From Candidatus Ruminococcus avistercoris (GTDB lineage: Bacteria; Bacillota; Clostridia; Lachnospirales; Lachnospiraceae): a stretch of DNA of 38,337 nt. How positions within the stretch are numbered: position 1 is the stretch's first letter; the number at the start of each line of letters is the position of its first letter. Of this stretch, positions 1 to 8,521 are shown piece by piece. The DNA lies in NCBI GenBank assembly GCA_019120315.1, contig DWVJ01000020.1, positions 1 through 38,337 on the forward strand, written 5' to 3'. Under the pieces are notes generated by a model. It was not told where the DNA came from and ran no database searches. It saw nothing but the letters and a program-made list of their open reading frames with translations. A program made the translations under genes and the position numbers.

Positions 1-273
1 AATCAATGGGATCAAAAAGCATTGAGATTTCGAAACGACAGGATATCAAAAGATATCCCAAAAGAAATGGGGTTACAGAAAAGAGTCCAAAGATGTTCTG
101 TATGAAATGCCCGAAACAAAATGCTTTTCAGTATTGTAACATAAAGAAGTGCAAAATACCAGTTTGAATTTATAAATAATAATTCGAAGATCATTCATTT
201 AAGTCCGTTCAGGCGAATATTTCAATTTTATGAAAATAGTAGAGGAATTCTGTGATTTTGAAAGGAAAAACAG
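1..273. other. AT-rich leading stretch without a convincing gene
   Basis: No recognisable gene lies here. Two plus-strand frames are open from the left edge: one runs to a stop at 103-105, the other from an ATG at 6 to a stop at 165-167 and would give 53 residues with four cysteines (C32, C35, C44, C49). Either could be the tail of a gene that starts outside the window, or noise. The minus-strand frame at 12-194 has no visible ribosome binding site and a hydrophobic, low-complexity product. The stretch is clearly more AT-rich than the genes that follow. Confidence 0.4.
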
Positions 274-302
274 TTGACAAACGGCAGTTCGCTATGTATA
301 AT
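274..302 (+). promoter_or_regulatory. Consensus sigma-A promoter of yceD-rpmF
   Basis: TTGACA at 274-279 and TATAAT at 297-302 are separated by 17 bases, a perfect housekeeping promoter. Transcription would start near 309, leaving a short leader with AGGAGA at 318-323 before the ATG at 329. Confidence 0.9.
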
Positions 303-328
303 TATCAGAGTGTGATTAGGAGATAATT

Positions 329-856
329 ATGCAAATTGATCTGACAGCTATCTTAAACCATGAAGGGAAAACTGAAGAGTATTCCGTTCCCATGGAACTG
401 GATATCATCCGCACCGGCCGGGAGTCTTTTCCGGTACTGGAAAAAGAACCGGTGAAGGTCACGGTAACTCATAGAGGAAACCAGGTGCTGGAGATTGCGG
501 CAGAGACGGATGTAGAGGTCGGGATTCCCTGCGCCCGTTGCCTGGAAACAGTAATGGTTTCTTTTCATATCAGCAGCCATATGGATGCTGATATGAAGAT
601 AAGCGATGGAGAAAGAGAAGCGGTGTCGGAGGAAGGCGGATGCATCGCAGAGAAACATCTGGATGTGGATCAGCTGGTGCATAATGAGATTTTGACGGAT
701 TGGCCGATTCAGGTTCTCTGCCGGGAAGACTGTAAAGGGATCTGTCCTTCATGCGGCGCCAATCGTAATCAGACATCATGCGGTTGCGATACTGCTGTTC
801 CCGATCCGAGAATGGCGGCAATCAGTGATATATTCAGCAAATTTAAGGAGGTGTAA
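329..856 (+). CDS. yceD: YceD family protein (DUF177)
   Basis: A 175-residue protein of the YceD/DUF177 family, which is almost always encoded just upstream of rpmF. Its role is not firmly settled; in bacteria and plastids it is linked to 23S rRNA accumulation or large-subunit assembly. Visible here are a CxxC pair at C68/C71 and a C-terminal cysteine cluster (C131, C135, C139, C142, C151, C153) typical of the Firmicute form and probably zinc-binding. The start is set by AGGAGA at 318-323. It lies 4 bases before the L32 gene and surely shares its transcript. The family call rests on the cysteine pattern, length and neighbour. Confidence 0.88.
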   Translation: MQIDLTAILNHEGKTEEYSVPMELDIIRTGRESFPVLEKEPVKVTVTHRGNQVLEIAAETDVEVGIPCARCLETVMVSFHISSHMDADMKISDGEREAVSEEGGCIAEKHLDVDQLVHNEILTDWPIQVLCREDCKGICPSCGANRNQTSCGCDTAVPDPRMAAISDIFSKFKEV

Positions 857-860
857 TACA

Positions 861-1040
861 ATGTCCATCTGTCCAAAAAATAAAACATCGAAAGCCAGAA
901 GAGATAAAAGAAGAGCAAACTGGAAAATGAGTGCTCCCAACCTGGTAAAATGCAGCAAATGCGGAGAGCTGATGATGCCTCACCGTGTGTGCAAGGCATG
1001 TGGTTCCTATAATAAAAAAGAAATCATTTCTGTGGACTAA
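861..1040 (+). CDS. rpmF: 50S ribosomal protein L32
   Basis: A 59-residue basic protein starting MSICPKNKTSK, the usual L32 beginning with its SKARRDKRRA stretch, followed by a zinc ribbon of two pairs, CSKC and CKAC. It is a structural protein of the large ribosomal subunit. The frame is open back to 825, but the very strong site AAGGAGGTG at 845-853 places the start at ATG 861. The gene follows yceD directly and ends at a strong terminator. This is the four-cysteine (zinc-binding) form of L32. Confidence 0.97.
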   Translation: MSICPKNKTSKARRDKRRANWKMSAPNLVKCSKCGELMMPHRVCKACGSYNKKEIISVD

Positions 1041-1051
1041 CTGCCAGAAAG

Positions 1052-1083
1052 AAGGCTTTCCGTTGTGCGGAAAGCCTTTTGTT
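1052..1083 (+). terminator. Terminator of yceD-rpmF
   Basis: An 11-bp GC-containing stem (AAGGCTTTCCG at 1053-1062 region pairing with CGGAAAGCCTT at 1068-1078) with loop TTGTG is followed by TTTTGTT. It sits 12 bases after the rpmF stop. Confidence 0.88.
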
Positions 1084-1124
1084 GTAATCAGGAAAAACCA
1101 TACAGAAAGTAATGGGGGTAACGA

Positions 1125-1688
1125 ATGGAATTTTTTGAAAAACTGGCAGAGCAGGCCAGGGAATGCGGCGCCTATAAGGCGAAAGTGATTGATACAAACA
1201 TGATTTCTTTTGATGAGGGGCTTCGAAAGGCCTGTGAGGCAAATTACTGTGGTAATTACGGGAGGAATTATGCCTGCCCGCCTCATGTGGGGGAACCAAA
1301 GGAACTGATCGCGAAAGCCAGATCCTATGCCTGGGGGCTTGTATTTCAGACTGTGACGCAGATCGAGGATTCCTATGATATAGAGGGAATGATGGAAGCT
1401 TCCAAAAATCATACAAAAACGGCGGACAAAATCGAAAAGATTGTCTCGCGGCACTATGACCATTATCTGCAGCTGACAGCGGGAGAATGTAATCGCTGCA
1501 AGGTGTGCGCCCAGGTGACTGGTGAACCCTGCCGCATGCCGGAGAAAGCCATATCTTCATTGGAAGCGTACTGCATGAATTGTTCTCAGGTGGCGGCCAT
1601 CAGCGATATGCTCTATGTGAACGGCCAGAATACCGTCACTTATTTCGGTATGTTTCTGCTTCCAAGGGAGTCAGAGATTGACGGATGA
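1125..1688 (+). CDS. DUF2284 predicted metal-binding protein
   Basis: A 187-residue cysteine-rich protein that matches the DUF2284 pattern: an N-terminal group C37, C42, C51 in the context YxCGxYGRxxxCPPxxG and a C-terminal group C122, C125, C128, C136, C150, C153. The layout suggests an iron-sulfur or other metal centre. There is no signal peptide or membrane segment, so it is cytosolic. Its biochemical function is unknown. It follows the rpmF terminator by about 40 bases with no clear promoter of its own, so it may depend on read-through. The start has GGGGG at 1112-1116 upstream, a weak site. Confidence 0.75.
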   Translation: MEFFEKLAEQARECGAYKAKVIDTNMISFDEGLRKACEANYCGNYGRNYACPPHVGEPKELIAKARSYAWGLVFQTVTQIEDSYDIEGMMEASKNHTKTADKIEKIVSRHYDHYLQLTAGECNRCKVCAQVTGEPCRMPEKAISSLEAYCMNCSQVAAISDMLYVNGQNTVTYFGMFLLPRESEIDG

Positions 1689-1707
1689 AATGGCGTTGTG
1701 CTATAAT
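1678..1707 (+). promoter_or_regulatory. Promoter of the lipoprotein gene
   Basis: TTGACG at 1678-1683 and TATAAT at 1702-1707 with an 18-base spacer. The -35 box overlaps the last codons of the DUF2284 gene. The predicted leader runs from about 1714 to 1767. Confidence 0.75.
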
Positions 1708-1767
1708 GTGAAACAGGATATACATAAAAATGCAAAAGAATTGTAACATTTAAAAGGGGTAACGAGT

Positions 1768-2715
1768 ATGAAAGTAATCAAAAAAGGGATTATTGCAGTA
1801 ACACTGCTCGGCAGTTTGACACTTTTTACGGGCTGCTCTTCTGTAAAAGAAACCTGGGATCTTCTGTGGGGACACACATCTGATACGGAAGAAACCGGTT
1901 CGGCGGATGAAGCGGAAATATATGATCCGGACGCGGTTCAGGTAGACAGCAGCGTGGAAGCTCCAAAGTTTACGACGAATCTGAAGGGGAAAGCGACGTA
2001 TGCGGTGGGAGACGAGGCGAAGGCTCTGAAAGTGAAAGCGGAAGTAGAGGGAGAAGGAAAGATTTCCTACCAGTGGTATAAAAACACAGTGGATTCCAAC
2101 GGCGGCGGCATGGTGATCGACGGTGCAACAGAAAGCAGTTATCAGCCGGATACCTCGGAGGAAGGGCATTGGTACTATTTTGTGGTTGCTACCAACACTG
2201 TGGGAAAATCTGTCAACATGACCACCAGCGGCATGTATCATATTTATGTGGATCCCGATGCGGAGCCGGCTCCGAAGGAAGGCGAACTGAAAAAGGGTTG
2301 GACTGAGGATAAAAATGGCTGGTATTACGTTGGGAAAAATGGCAAAAAGGTAACCAGCGACTGGGCCGAAGTGGACGGAAAATGGTATCTGTTCGATAAG
2401 AAAGGCTATATGAGAACCGGATGGGCAGAGGTGAAAAATGTCTGGTATTATCTCAATGAGGATGGTTCCATGGCTACGGGATGGATTACAGTAGACGGTA
2501 AAAAATATTTCCTGGAGGACAGCGGAGCCATGCATACCGGTTGGCTGGACAGCGATGGAAGTATGTATTATTCGGCATCTGACGGCGCGATCAAGATTTC
2601 TGAATGGGAAGAAATTGATGGAAGCTGGTATTACTTCAATGAAGACGGCATCATGCTCAGCAACTGCGAAGTAGACGGAAAATGGCTGAACCCGGACGGG
2701 CGTCTGGCGGAGTAA
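1768..2715 (+). CDS. Surface lipoprotein with Ig-like domain and cell-wall (choline) binding repeats
   Basis: A 315-residue secreted protein. Residues 1-22 form a lipoprotein signal ending in the lipobox LFTGC, so Cys23 would be lipidated. An acidic linker follows to about residue 65, then an Ig-like/bacterial surface domain to about 150 (core YQWYKN, then GHWYYFVVATN). From about residue 172 to the end come roughly six aromatic repeats of the cell-wall-binding type (GWxxxxGxWYYxxxxG). The repeats usually bind choline or cell-wall polymers, so the protein may be tethered both to the membrane and to the wall. It has its own promoter and terminator. Its substrate or partner is unknown and no enzyme domain is visible. 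Confidence 0.85.
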   Translation: MKVIKKGIIAVTLLGSLTLFTGCSSVKETWDLLWGHTSDTEETGSADEAEIYDPDAVQVDSSVEAPKFTTNLKGKATYAVGDEAKALKVKAEVEGEGKISYQWYKNTVDSNGGGMVIDGATESSYQPDTSEEGHWYYFVVATNTVGKSVNMTTSGMYHIYVDPDAEPAPKEGELKKGWTEDKNGWYYVGKNGKKVTSDWAEVDGKWYLFDKKGYMRTGWAEVKNVWYYLNEDGSMATGWITVDGKKYFLEDSGAMHTGWLDSDGSMYYSASDGAIKISEWEEIDGSWYYFNEDGIMLSNCEVDGKWLNPDGRLAE

Positions 2716-2725
2716 GAGAAATGAG

Positions 2726-2766
2726 ACAGGAGCAGGCTGTACAAACGGCGGCGCTCCTGTTTTTTA
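2726..2766 (+). terminator. Terminator of the lipoprotein gene
   Basis: ACAGGAGC at 2726-2733 pairs with GCTCCTGT at 2753-2760, followed by a run of T to 2765. Confidence 0.85.
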
Positions 2767-2813
2767 TGCGATCTGATTGATATCACAATGTTTTGCAGGG
2801 AATTTTCTGCATC

Positions 2814-2842
2814 TTGCAATTTGCCTTAATGTTTAGTATAGT
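2814..2842 (+). promoter_or_regulatory. Promoter of plsX-acpP
   Basis: TTGCAA at 2814-2819 and TATAGT at 2837-2842 are 17 bases apart, 45 bases before plsX. The AT-rich leader contains TAGTTTGAAAAT at 2860-2872, which resembles one half of a fatty-acid regulator (FabT-like) site, but no second half is visible, so no operator is called. Confidence 0.65.
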
Positions 2843-2886
2843 ATTCTTAATATGGTATTTTAGTTTGAAAATATGGAGATGAAGGA

Positions 2887-3933
2887 ATGGATAATCTGGT
2901 TAAAGTAGCGGTAGATGCCATGGGCGGCGATTATGCTCCGGCGGAACCGGTGAAGGGGGCAGTGGATGCGCTTGCTGCCAGCGAAAATATATATGTCTTT
3001 CTGGTAGGAAAGAAAGATCTTCTGGAGCAGGAGCTGAGCAAATATACTTATCCCAAAGAGCGGCTGGCGGTGGTACATGCTCCGGAGGTCATTGAAACGG
3101 CGGAGCCCCCGGTGAATGCCATCCGTACCAAGAAAGATTCTTCTATCGTAACCGGCCTTTCCATGGTGCGAAAAGGCGAAGCGGATGCATTTGTCTCATC
3201 CGGCAGTACAGGCGCCGTGCTGGTAGGCGGACAGGTTTTGGTAGGCAGAGTAAAAGGAGTGGAGCGTTCGCCGTTGGCGCCGGTTATCCCCACGGTTAAA
3301 GGCGTTTCTTTGCTGATTGACTGTGGAGCAAACGTGGATGCAAGGCCGTCTCATCTGGTTCAGTTTGCCAGAATGGGGTCCATCTATATGGAATATGTAA
3401 TGGGCGTGAAAAATCCCCGGGTTGCCATCGTCAACATCGGAGCGGAAGAAGAAAAGGGCAACGCGCTGGTGAAGGGAACATTTCCTTTGCTGAAGGAATG
3501 CAAAGATATCAATTTTATCGGCAGTATTGAAGCGAGAGACATTCCTTACGGATATGCAGACGTCATTGTCTGCGAGGCATTTGTAGGCAACGTGATCCTG
3601 AAATTGTATGAGGGAGTGGGAGGCGCTTTGATTTCCCTGGTAAAACAGGGAATGATGACTTCCGCACGCAGTAAAATAGGTGGCCTTCTGGTGAAACCGG
3701 CTCTGAAGGAAACGATGAAAAGTTTTGACGTCACCGAATACGGCGGAGCGCCCCTTCTGGGATTGAAAGGGTTAGTGGTAAAGACCCATGGAAGTTCCAG
3801 GGCCATTGAGATCAGAAATTCTATCCTGCAGTGCATTCAGTTTAAATCCCAGGATATCAGCGGGAAAATCCGGGAGAAGCTGGAACAGGCAAAAGTACAG
3901 GAAGAGAAAGAGGGGGAAGAGGAAACGGTATGA
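2887..3933 (+). CDS. plsX: Phosphate acyltransferase PlsX
   Basis: A 348-residue enzyme that converts acyl-ACP and phosphate into acyl-phosphate, the substrate that PlsY uses in the first step of phospholipid synthesis. The N-terminal VAVDAMGGDYAP and the internal SGSTGAVLVGG are family signatures, and the length is normal. It is a peripheral membrane/cytosolic protein. GGAG at 2875-2878 supports the start at 2887. Its stop overlaps the acpP start by four bases, implying translational coupling. plsY and gpsA, the next enzymes in this route, lie at 31106-32784. Confidence 0.97.
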   Translation: MDNLVKVAVDAMGGDYAPAEPVKGAVDALAASENIYVFLVGKKDLLEQELSKYTYPKERLAVVHAPEVIETAEPPVNAIRTKKDSSIVTGLSMVRKGEADAFVSSGSTGAVLVGGQVLVGRVKGVERSPLAPVIPTVKGVSLLIDCGANVDARPSHLVQFARMGSIYMEYVMGVKNPRVAIVNIGAEEEKGNALVKGTFPLLKECKDINFIGSIEARDIPYGYADVIVCEAFVGNVILKLYEGVGGALISLVKQGMMTSARSKIGGLLVKPALKETMKSFDVTEYGGAPLLGLKGLVVKTHGSSRAIEIRNSILQCIQFKSQDISGKIREKLEQAKVQEEKEGEEETV

Positions 3934-4169
3934 GTAGTTTGGAATACGAAAAGCTGCAGGAGATCATAGCAGACGTTTTGAATGTGGACCGGGCTGAGGT
4001 GAAGATGGATACCCGGTTTGCCGATGACTTGTGTGCCGACTCACTGGACGTCTTTCAGATTATCATGGCATTGGAGGAAACCTTCGATATTGAAATTACC
4101 AATGAGGATGCAGAGAAGATCGTATCAGTGGGGGACGCAGTAGAAGCGATCAAGCAGGCAATCAGATAG
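3930..4169 (+). CDS. acpP: Acyl carrier protein
   Basis: A 79-residue acidic protein that carries growing fatty-acyl chains on a 4'-phosphopantetheine arm. The attachment serine is Ser38 in the motif ADSLD, and the helix after it (EETFDIEI) is typical. It overlaps plsX by four bases. Both use the acyl-ACP pool, so co-expression makes sense. A hairpin after it separates it from rnc. Confidence 0.96.
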   Translation: MSSLEYEKLQEIIADVLNVDRAEVKMDTRFADDLCADSLDVFQIIMALEETFDIEITNEDAEKIVSVGDAVEAIKQAIR

Positions 4170-4186
4170 GAAAAATAGGACGAAAG

Positions 4187-4228
4187 AAGGCTGTCTTTGG
4201 AAACTGTTATCCGTGAGACAGTCTTTTG
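4187..4228 (+). terminator. Hairpin terminator or attenuator between acpP and rnc
   Basis: AAGGCTGTCT at 4187-4196 pairs with AGACAGTCTT at 4216-4225 (one G-U pair), ending in TTTT. No clear new promoter follows before rnc, so it may only reduce transcription into rnc-smc-ftsY. Confidence 0.65.
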
Positions 4229-4251
4229 ACGTCATGAAATGGAGCGTATAG

Positions 4252-4944
4252 ATGAAAGAGACACGAAGAAAACTGGAGGAGCAGCTGCAGTATCATTTTA
4301 AAAATAAGGGGCTGCTGGATATGGCCATCCGCCACAGTTCCTATACCAATGAGCATCATATGGACCGGAATCAGTGTAATGAGCGCCTTGAATTTCTGGG
4401 AGATGCCGTTCTGGAACTCTTATCCAGTGAATTTCTGTATGAAACTTATAAAGAGTATCCGGAAGGAGAACTGACGAAACTGCGGGCCAGCCTGGTCTGT
4501 GAGCCGACACTGGCGGGGGATGCGCGGGCGATATCGCTGGGCGATTATCTTTTGCTGGGAAAAGGAGAAGAGATCACCGGCGGGCGGAAACGGGATTCTA
4601 TCATATCTGATGCGCTGGAAGCAGTAATCGGCGCCATCTATCTGGATGGAGGGCTTTCCTGTGCCAGAGAATTTGTCCGCCGTTTTGTCTTAAATGATAT
4701 CGAACATAAAAAGTTGTTCTATGACAGTAAGACGATTTTGCAGGAGATGATACAGAGCAGCTACCAGGAAGAGATTGTTTACCGGCTGGCAGGGGAAGAA
4801 GGGCCGGATCATGATAAAACTTTCACCGCGGAAGTCTATGTAGGCAGCCAGCTGCTGGGCAGCGGAACCGGGCGGACGAAAAAAGCGGCGGAGCAGTCGG
4901 CGGCATACCATGCCATCTGTGCACTGCGGCAAGAACAGGTGTAA
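4252..4944 (+). CDS. rnc: Ribonuclease III
   Basis: A 230-residue double-strand-specific endoribonuclease that processes rRNA precursors and structured mRNAs. The signature ERLEFLGDAVLE (from residue 44) carries the catalytic acidic residues, with a second acidic group at SDALEAVIGA (119-128). A C-terminal double-stranded RNA binding domain spans about 155-225 and ends in the usual GRTKKAAEQSAA helix. GGAG at 4241-4244 supports the start. It lies one base before smc, the common Firmicute rnc-smc-ftsY order. Confidence 0.97.
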   Translation: MKETRRKLEEQLQYHFKNKGLLDMAIRHSSYTNEHHMDRNQCNERLEFLGDAVLELLSSEFLYETYKEYPEGELTKLRASLVCEPTLAGDARAISLGDYLLLGKGEEITGGRKRDSIISDALEAVIGAIYLDGGLSCAREFVRRFVLNDIEHKKLFYDSKTILQEMIQSSYQEEIVYRLAGEEGPDHDKTFTAEVYVGSQLLGSGTGRTKKAAEQSAAYHAICALRQEQV

Positions 4945-4945
4945 C

Positions 4946-7900
4946 ATGTATTTAAAAAGTATTGAAGTACAAGGATTCAAATCCTTTGCAAATAAAATCA
5001 CATTTGAATTTCATAATGGGATCACCGGCATCGTCGGACCAAATGGCAGCGGAAAAAGCAATGTGGCGGATGCTGTCCGCTGGGTTCTGGGAGAGCAGAG
5101 CGCCAAACAGCTGCGGGGCGGCAATATGCAGGATGTGATTTTTTCCGGAACAGAGAACCGTAAACCTTTGGGGTTTGCTTCTGTTGCCATCACACTGGAT
5201 AATTCCGATCACAAACTGGATATCGATTTTGAAGAAGTGACGGTGACAAGAAGACTGTATCGATCCGGCGAAAGCGAATATCTGCTCAATGGATGCGGCT
5301 GTCGTCTAAAGGATATCAATGAACTGTTTTATGACACCGGTATCGGGAAAGAAGGATATTCCATCATCGGACAGGGTCAGATCGATCGGATCTTAAGCGG
5401 AAAACCGGAGGAGAGACGGGAGCTTTTTGATGAGGCGGCCGGTATCGTCAAATTCAAACGGCGGAAAAATACCGCTTTGAAAAAGCTGGAGGCGGAGCAG
5501 CAGAATCTGATCCGTGTAAATGATATTTTAAGTGAACTGAAACGGCAGATTGGTCCGTTGGAAAAACAGTCGGAGACAGCCCGGGCCTATCTGAAAAAGA
5601 GGGAGGAGTTAAAGGGTCTGGAGGCGGGACTTTTCTGCCGCCAGATGGAACAGGGAAGCCGCCAGCTGGCTTCCCTGGAAGAAAATATTGACAACGTGCG
5701 AAAGGAGCTGGAGGAGCATTCCAGAAGTTTCGAACAGACGAAAGATAAATACGAAAAACTGGAAGAACAGATCGAGCAGCTGGAAGAGCAGACACAGCAA
5801 AAAAGAGAGGAATCCTCCCGGCAGGCAGTACGCCGGCAGGAATTGGAAGGACAGGTTAATGTCCTGAGAGAGCAGATCAACGCGCAGCGTCTGAGCGGAG
5901 AACATTATCGCGAGAGAATCGATTCTCTGAAGGCGGAAATCCGGAAGAGAAGGGAAAGTGAATCATCCTACCGTCAGGAAAAGAAAACGCTGGAAGAGGA
6001 AAGAGACAAAGCGGAACAGCGGTGGGAAGAAGATAAAAAGCAGATGGAGAAAATTCAGCAAGGGCTGACTGCCTGCATTTCTGATATTGAAGAAGGAAAA
6101 AGCCGGCTGATTGAGATCTTAAATGAACGGGCTTCCATCAAGGGAAAGATGCAGCGTTACGACGCCATGATGGAGCAGATCCAAATCCGCAGATCCGGCC
6201 TGAATCAGAGGATTCTCCGTATGAAAACAGACGGACAGCATCTGCAGGAATCCTTTGCATCCTACCGGAAAAAATACGATGCAGTTACCCGTTCCATCGA
6301 GGAGATGAGGAAGGAACAAAGCCGCATCGAAGGCGAGCTCACTAACCTGCAGCAGACCATCGCCGCACAGAGCCGTCAGATGGAAGCAGGACAGGAAGCG
6401 TATCACCGGGAATCCTCTCGGCTGGAGTCGCTGAAAAACCTGGCGGAGCGCTATGACGGATTTGGAAGCAGTATCCGTAAAGTGATGGAGCAAAAGAAAA
6501 ATAATCCGGGCATTAAAGGCGTGGTGGCAGATCTGATTCAGACAAAGGCAAAGTACGAGACAGCTGTGGAGACCGCCTTGGGAGGAAGTATACAAAATAT
6601 CGTCACGGATAATGAAAATACAGCCAAAGCCATGATTGACTTTTTGAAAAAAGGACGGTACGGAAGGGCAACCTTTCTCCCTCTGACTACGGTAAAGGGA
6701 AATAATACCTATCCAAGGCCGGAGGTTTTGAAGGAAAAAGGCGTGATCGGCATCGCCAGTCAGCTGGTGACTTCAGAAAAAATATATGAATCTTTGCTGG
6801 CTCAGCTTCTCGGAAAAACGGTGGTGGTGGATCATATCGATCATGCCATTGCCATCGGACGCAAATACCGGCAGTCCGTCCGTATGGTAACGCTGGAGGG
6901 GGAACTTTTCAACCCGGGCGGATCCATGACCGGCGGCGCTTTTAAAAACAGCAGTAATCTGCTGGGACGGCGGCGGGAACTGGAGGAGTTGGAGCGCAAT
7001 GTGACGCTGCTGAAAAAAGAAATGGATGATATGCAGCGTTCTCTTGATGAAAACCGGAGCAGACGGAATGTGCTGCGGGATACGGCGGCGGAGATTTCCG
7101 AGCGTATGCGGGAACAGAGTCTGGAGCAGAACACGGCTAAGATGAATCTGGAACAGACAAAGGAGAAAATGGAGCAAAAAGACAAGGACGCTTCTTTGAT
7201 CCGCAAGGAGCTGCAGGAAATTGAGCAGCAGGTGGGAGAAATCCAGGAAAACAGCCGTCAGATAGACAGCAGTCTGGAAGCGTACAAGGTACAGGAACGG
7301 GAACTGGAAAGCCATATCGAAAAACTGCAGCAGGAGCAGGAAAAATACGCGGCTGCGGAAGAAGCACAGCTGCATCGAATGGAAGAAGCGCGGCTGCAGG
7401 ATATGTCTTTGAAACAAAAAGAAGAATTTACCGATGAAAACCTGAAACGAATCGGACGTGAAATCCGGGAACAGGAACAGGAGATCCTTCAGCTGACTGC
7501 GGAAAAAGACAAAGGCAGCGAACGGACGACGGAAAAAGAGGAGCAGATCCGTCAGCTGGAAAACAGGATCGCCGGCGCAGCGGCAAACTTCGAGCGACTG
7601 GAGCAGGAAATCCGCGAATACACTGCAAAAAAGGAAGAGATGAACGGACAGTACCGGTCCTTCTTCGTGAAAAGAGATGAACTGTCTCAGCAGATGAATC
7701 TTTTGGATAAAGAGAGCTTTCGGCTGAATCATCAAAAGGAAAAACTGGAGGAGGAGCGGGAACGGAAAATTCAGTATATGTGGGAGGAATATGAGATCAC
7801 CCCCGGATCTGCCGGAGCATACCGGATTGGGGACGAGATGGAACCGGCTCTGCTGAAAAAGAGTGTGGCCGCCTGCAAAGAAGAAATCCGCAAACTGGGA

Positions 7901-8506
7901 CCGGTTAACGTCAATGCTATCGAGGATTATAAGGAACTGAAGGAACGGCATGATTTTCTGGATAATCAGCACGCTGATCTGGTGGAATCCGAGAAAACGC
8001 TGCTGGGCATCATCGAAGAACTGGATCAGGGCATGCGCCGCCAGTTTACCGAAAAGTTCACCGAAATTCAAAGAGAGTTTGACAAGGCCTTTAAGGAACT
8101 GTTCGGAGGAGGAAAGGGTACTCTGGAGCTGATGGAGGAAGAGGATGTGCTGGAGGCTGGAATCCGTATTATTTCACAGCCGCCGGGGAAAAAACTGCAG
8201 AACATGATGCAGCTGTCCGGCGGAGAAAAGGCGCTGACAGCCATCGCGCTGCTGTTTGCCATTCAGAATCTGAAGCCGTCCCCTTTTTGTCTGCTGGATG
8301 AGATCGAGGCGGCGCTGGATGATTCCAATGTCACCCGTTTTGCGCGGTATCTTCACAAGTTGACAAAGAACACCCAATTTATTATTATTACTCATAGGCG
8401 GGGAACTATGACGGCGGCGGACCGGCTGTATGGAATCACCATGCAGGAAAAGGGCGTCTCTACTCTGGTTTCCGTAAATCTGATCGAACACGATTTGGAC
8501 AAATAG
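4946..8506 (+). CDS. smc: Chromosome segregation protein SMC
   Basis: An 1186-residue ATPase that, with ScpA and ScpB, condenses and separates chromosomes. Walker A GPNGSGKS is at 31-38, long coiled coils run from about 165 to 500 and 675 to 1010, the hinge is around 520-665, the ABC signature LSGGEKA is near 1090, and Walker B LLDEIEAALDD is near 1115. The frame is open upstream to 4910, but SMC proteins begin MYLKSIEVQGFKSF, so the start is ATG 4946, one base after the rnc stop. Coupled translation from rnc is likely. Confidence 0.97.
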   Translation: MYLKSIEVQGFKSFANKITFEFHNGITGIVGPNGSGKSNVADAVRWVLGEQSAKQLRGGNMQDVIFSGTENRKPLGFASVAITLDNSDHKLDIDFEEVTVTRRLYRSGESEYLLNGCGCRLKDINELFYDTGIGKEGYSIIGQGQIDRILSGKPEERRELFDEAAGIVKFKRRKNTALKKLEAEQQNLIRVNDILSELKRQIGPLEKQSETARAYLKKREELKGLEAGLFCRQMEQGSRQLASLEENIDNVRKELEEHSRSFEQTKDKYEKLEEQIEQLEEQTQQKREESSRQAVRRQELEGQVNVLREQINAQRLSGEHYRERIDSLKAEIRKRRESESSYRQEKKTLEEERDKAEQRWEEDKKQMEKIQQGLTACISDIEEGKSRLIEILNERASIKGKMQRYDAMMEQIQIRRSGLNQRILRMKTDGQHLQESFASYRKKYDAVTRSIEEMRKEQSRIEGELTNLQQTIAAQSRQMEAGQEAYHRESSRLESLKNLAERYDGFGSSIRKVMEQKKNNPGIKGVVADLIQTKAKYETAVETALGGSIQNIVTDNENTAKAMIDFLKKGRYGRATFLPLTTVKGNNTYPRPEVLKEKGVIGIASQLVTSEKIYESLLAQLLGKTVVVDHIDHAIAIGRKYRQSVRMVTLEGELFNPGGSMTGGAFKNSSNLLGRRRELEELERNVTLLKKEMDDMQRSLDENRSRRNVLRDTAAEISERMREQSLEQNTAKMNLEQTKEKMEQKDKDASLIRKELQEIEQQVGEIQENSRQIDSSLEAYKVQERELESHIEKLQQEQEKYAAAEEAQLHRMEEARLQDMSLKQKEEFTDENLKRIGREIREQEQEILQLTAEKDKGSERTTEKEEQIRQLENRIAGAAANFERLEQEIREYTAKKEEMNGQYRSFFVKRDELSQQMNLLDKESFRLNHQKEKLEEERERKIQYMWEEYEITPGSAGAYRIGDEMEPALLKKSVAACKEEIRKLGPVNVNAIEDYKELKERHDFLDNQHADLVESEKTLLGIIEELDQGMRRQFTEKFTEIQREFDKAFKELFGGGKGTLELMEEEDVLEAGIRIISQPPGKKLQNMMQLSGGEKALTAIALLFAIQNLKPSPFCLLDEIEAALDDSNVTRFARYLHKLTKNTQFIIITHRRGTMTAADRLYGITMQEKGVSTLVSVNLIEHDLDK

Positions 8507-8521
8507 AGAGGGAATGAAAAG

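Noticed and set aside
2281-2710. Tandem repeats within the lipoprotein gene, considered as a DNA repeat element
   Set aside because: They are protein-level cell-wall-binding repeats with divergent DNA, not a mobile or CRISPR repeat.
2834-2872. FapR- or FabT-type operator before plsX
   Set aside because: Only one half-site resemblance (TAGTTTGAAAAT) is visible; no inverted partner, so no operator was called.
6773-8071. Long 432-codon minus-strand frame inside smc
   Set aside because: It is a shadow of the biased coiled-coil codons of smc; its product is a low-complexity Phe/Leu-rich chain with no domain.
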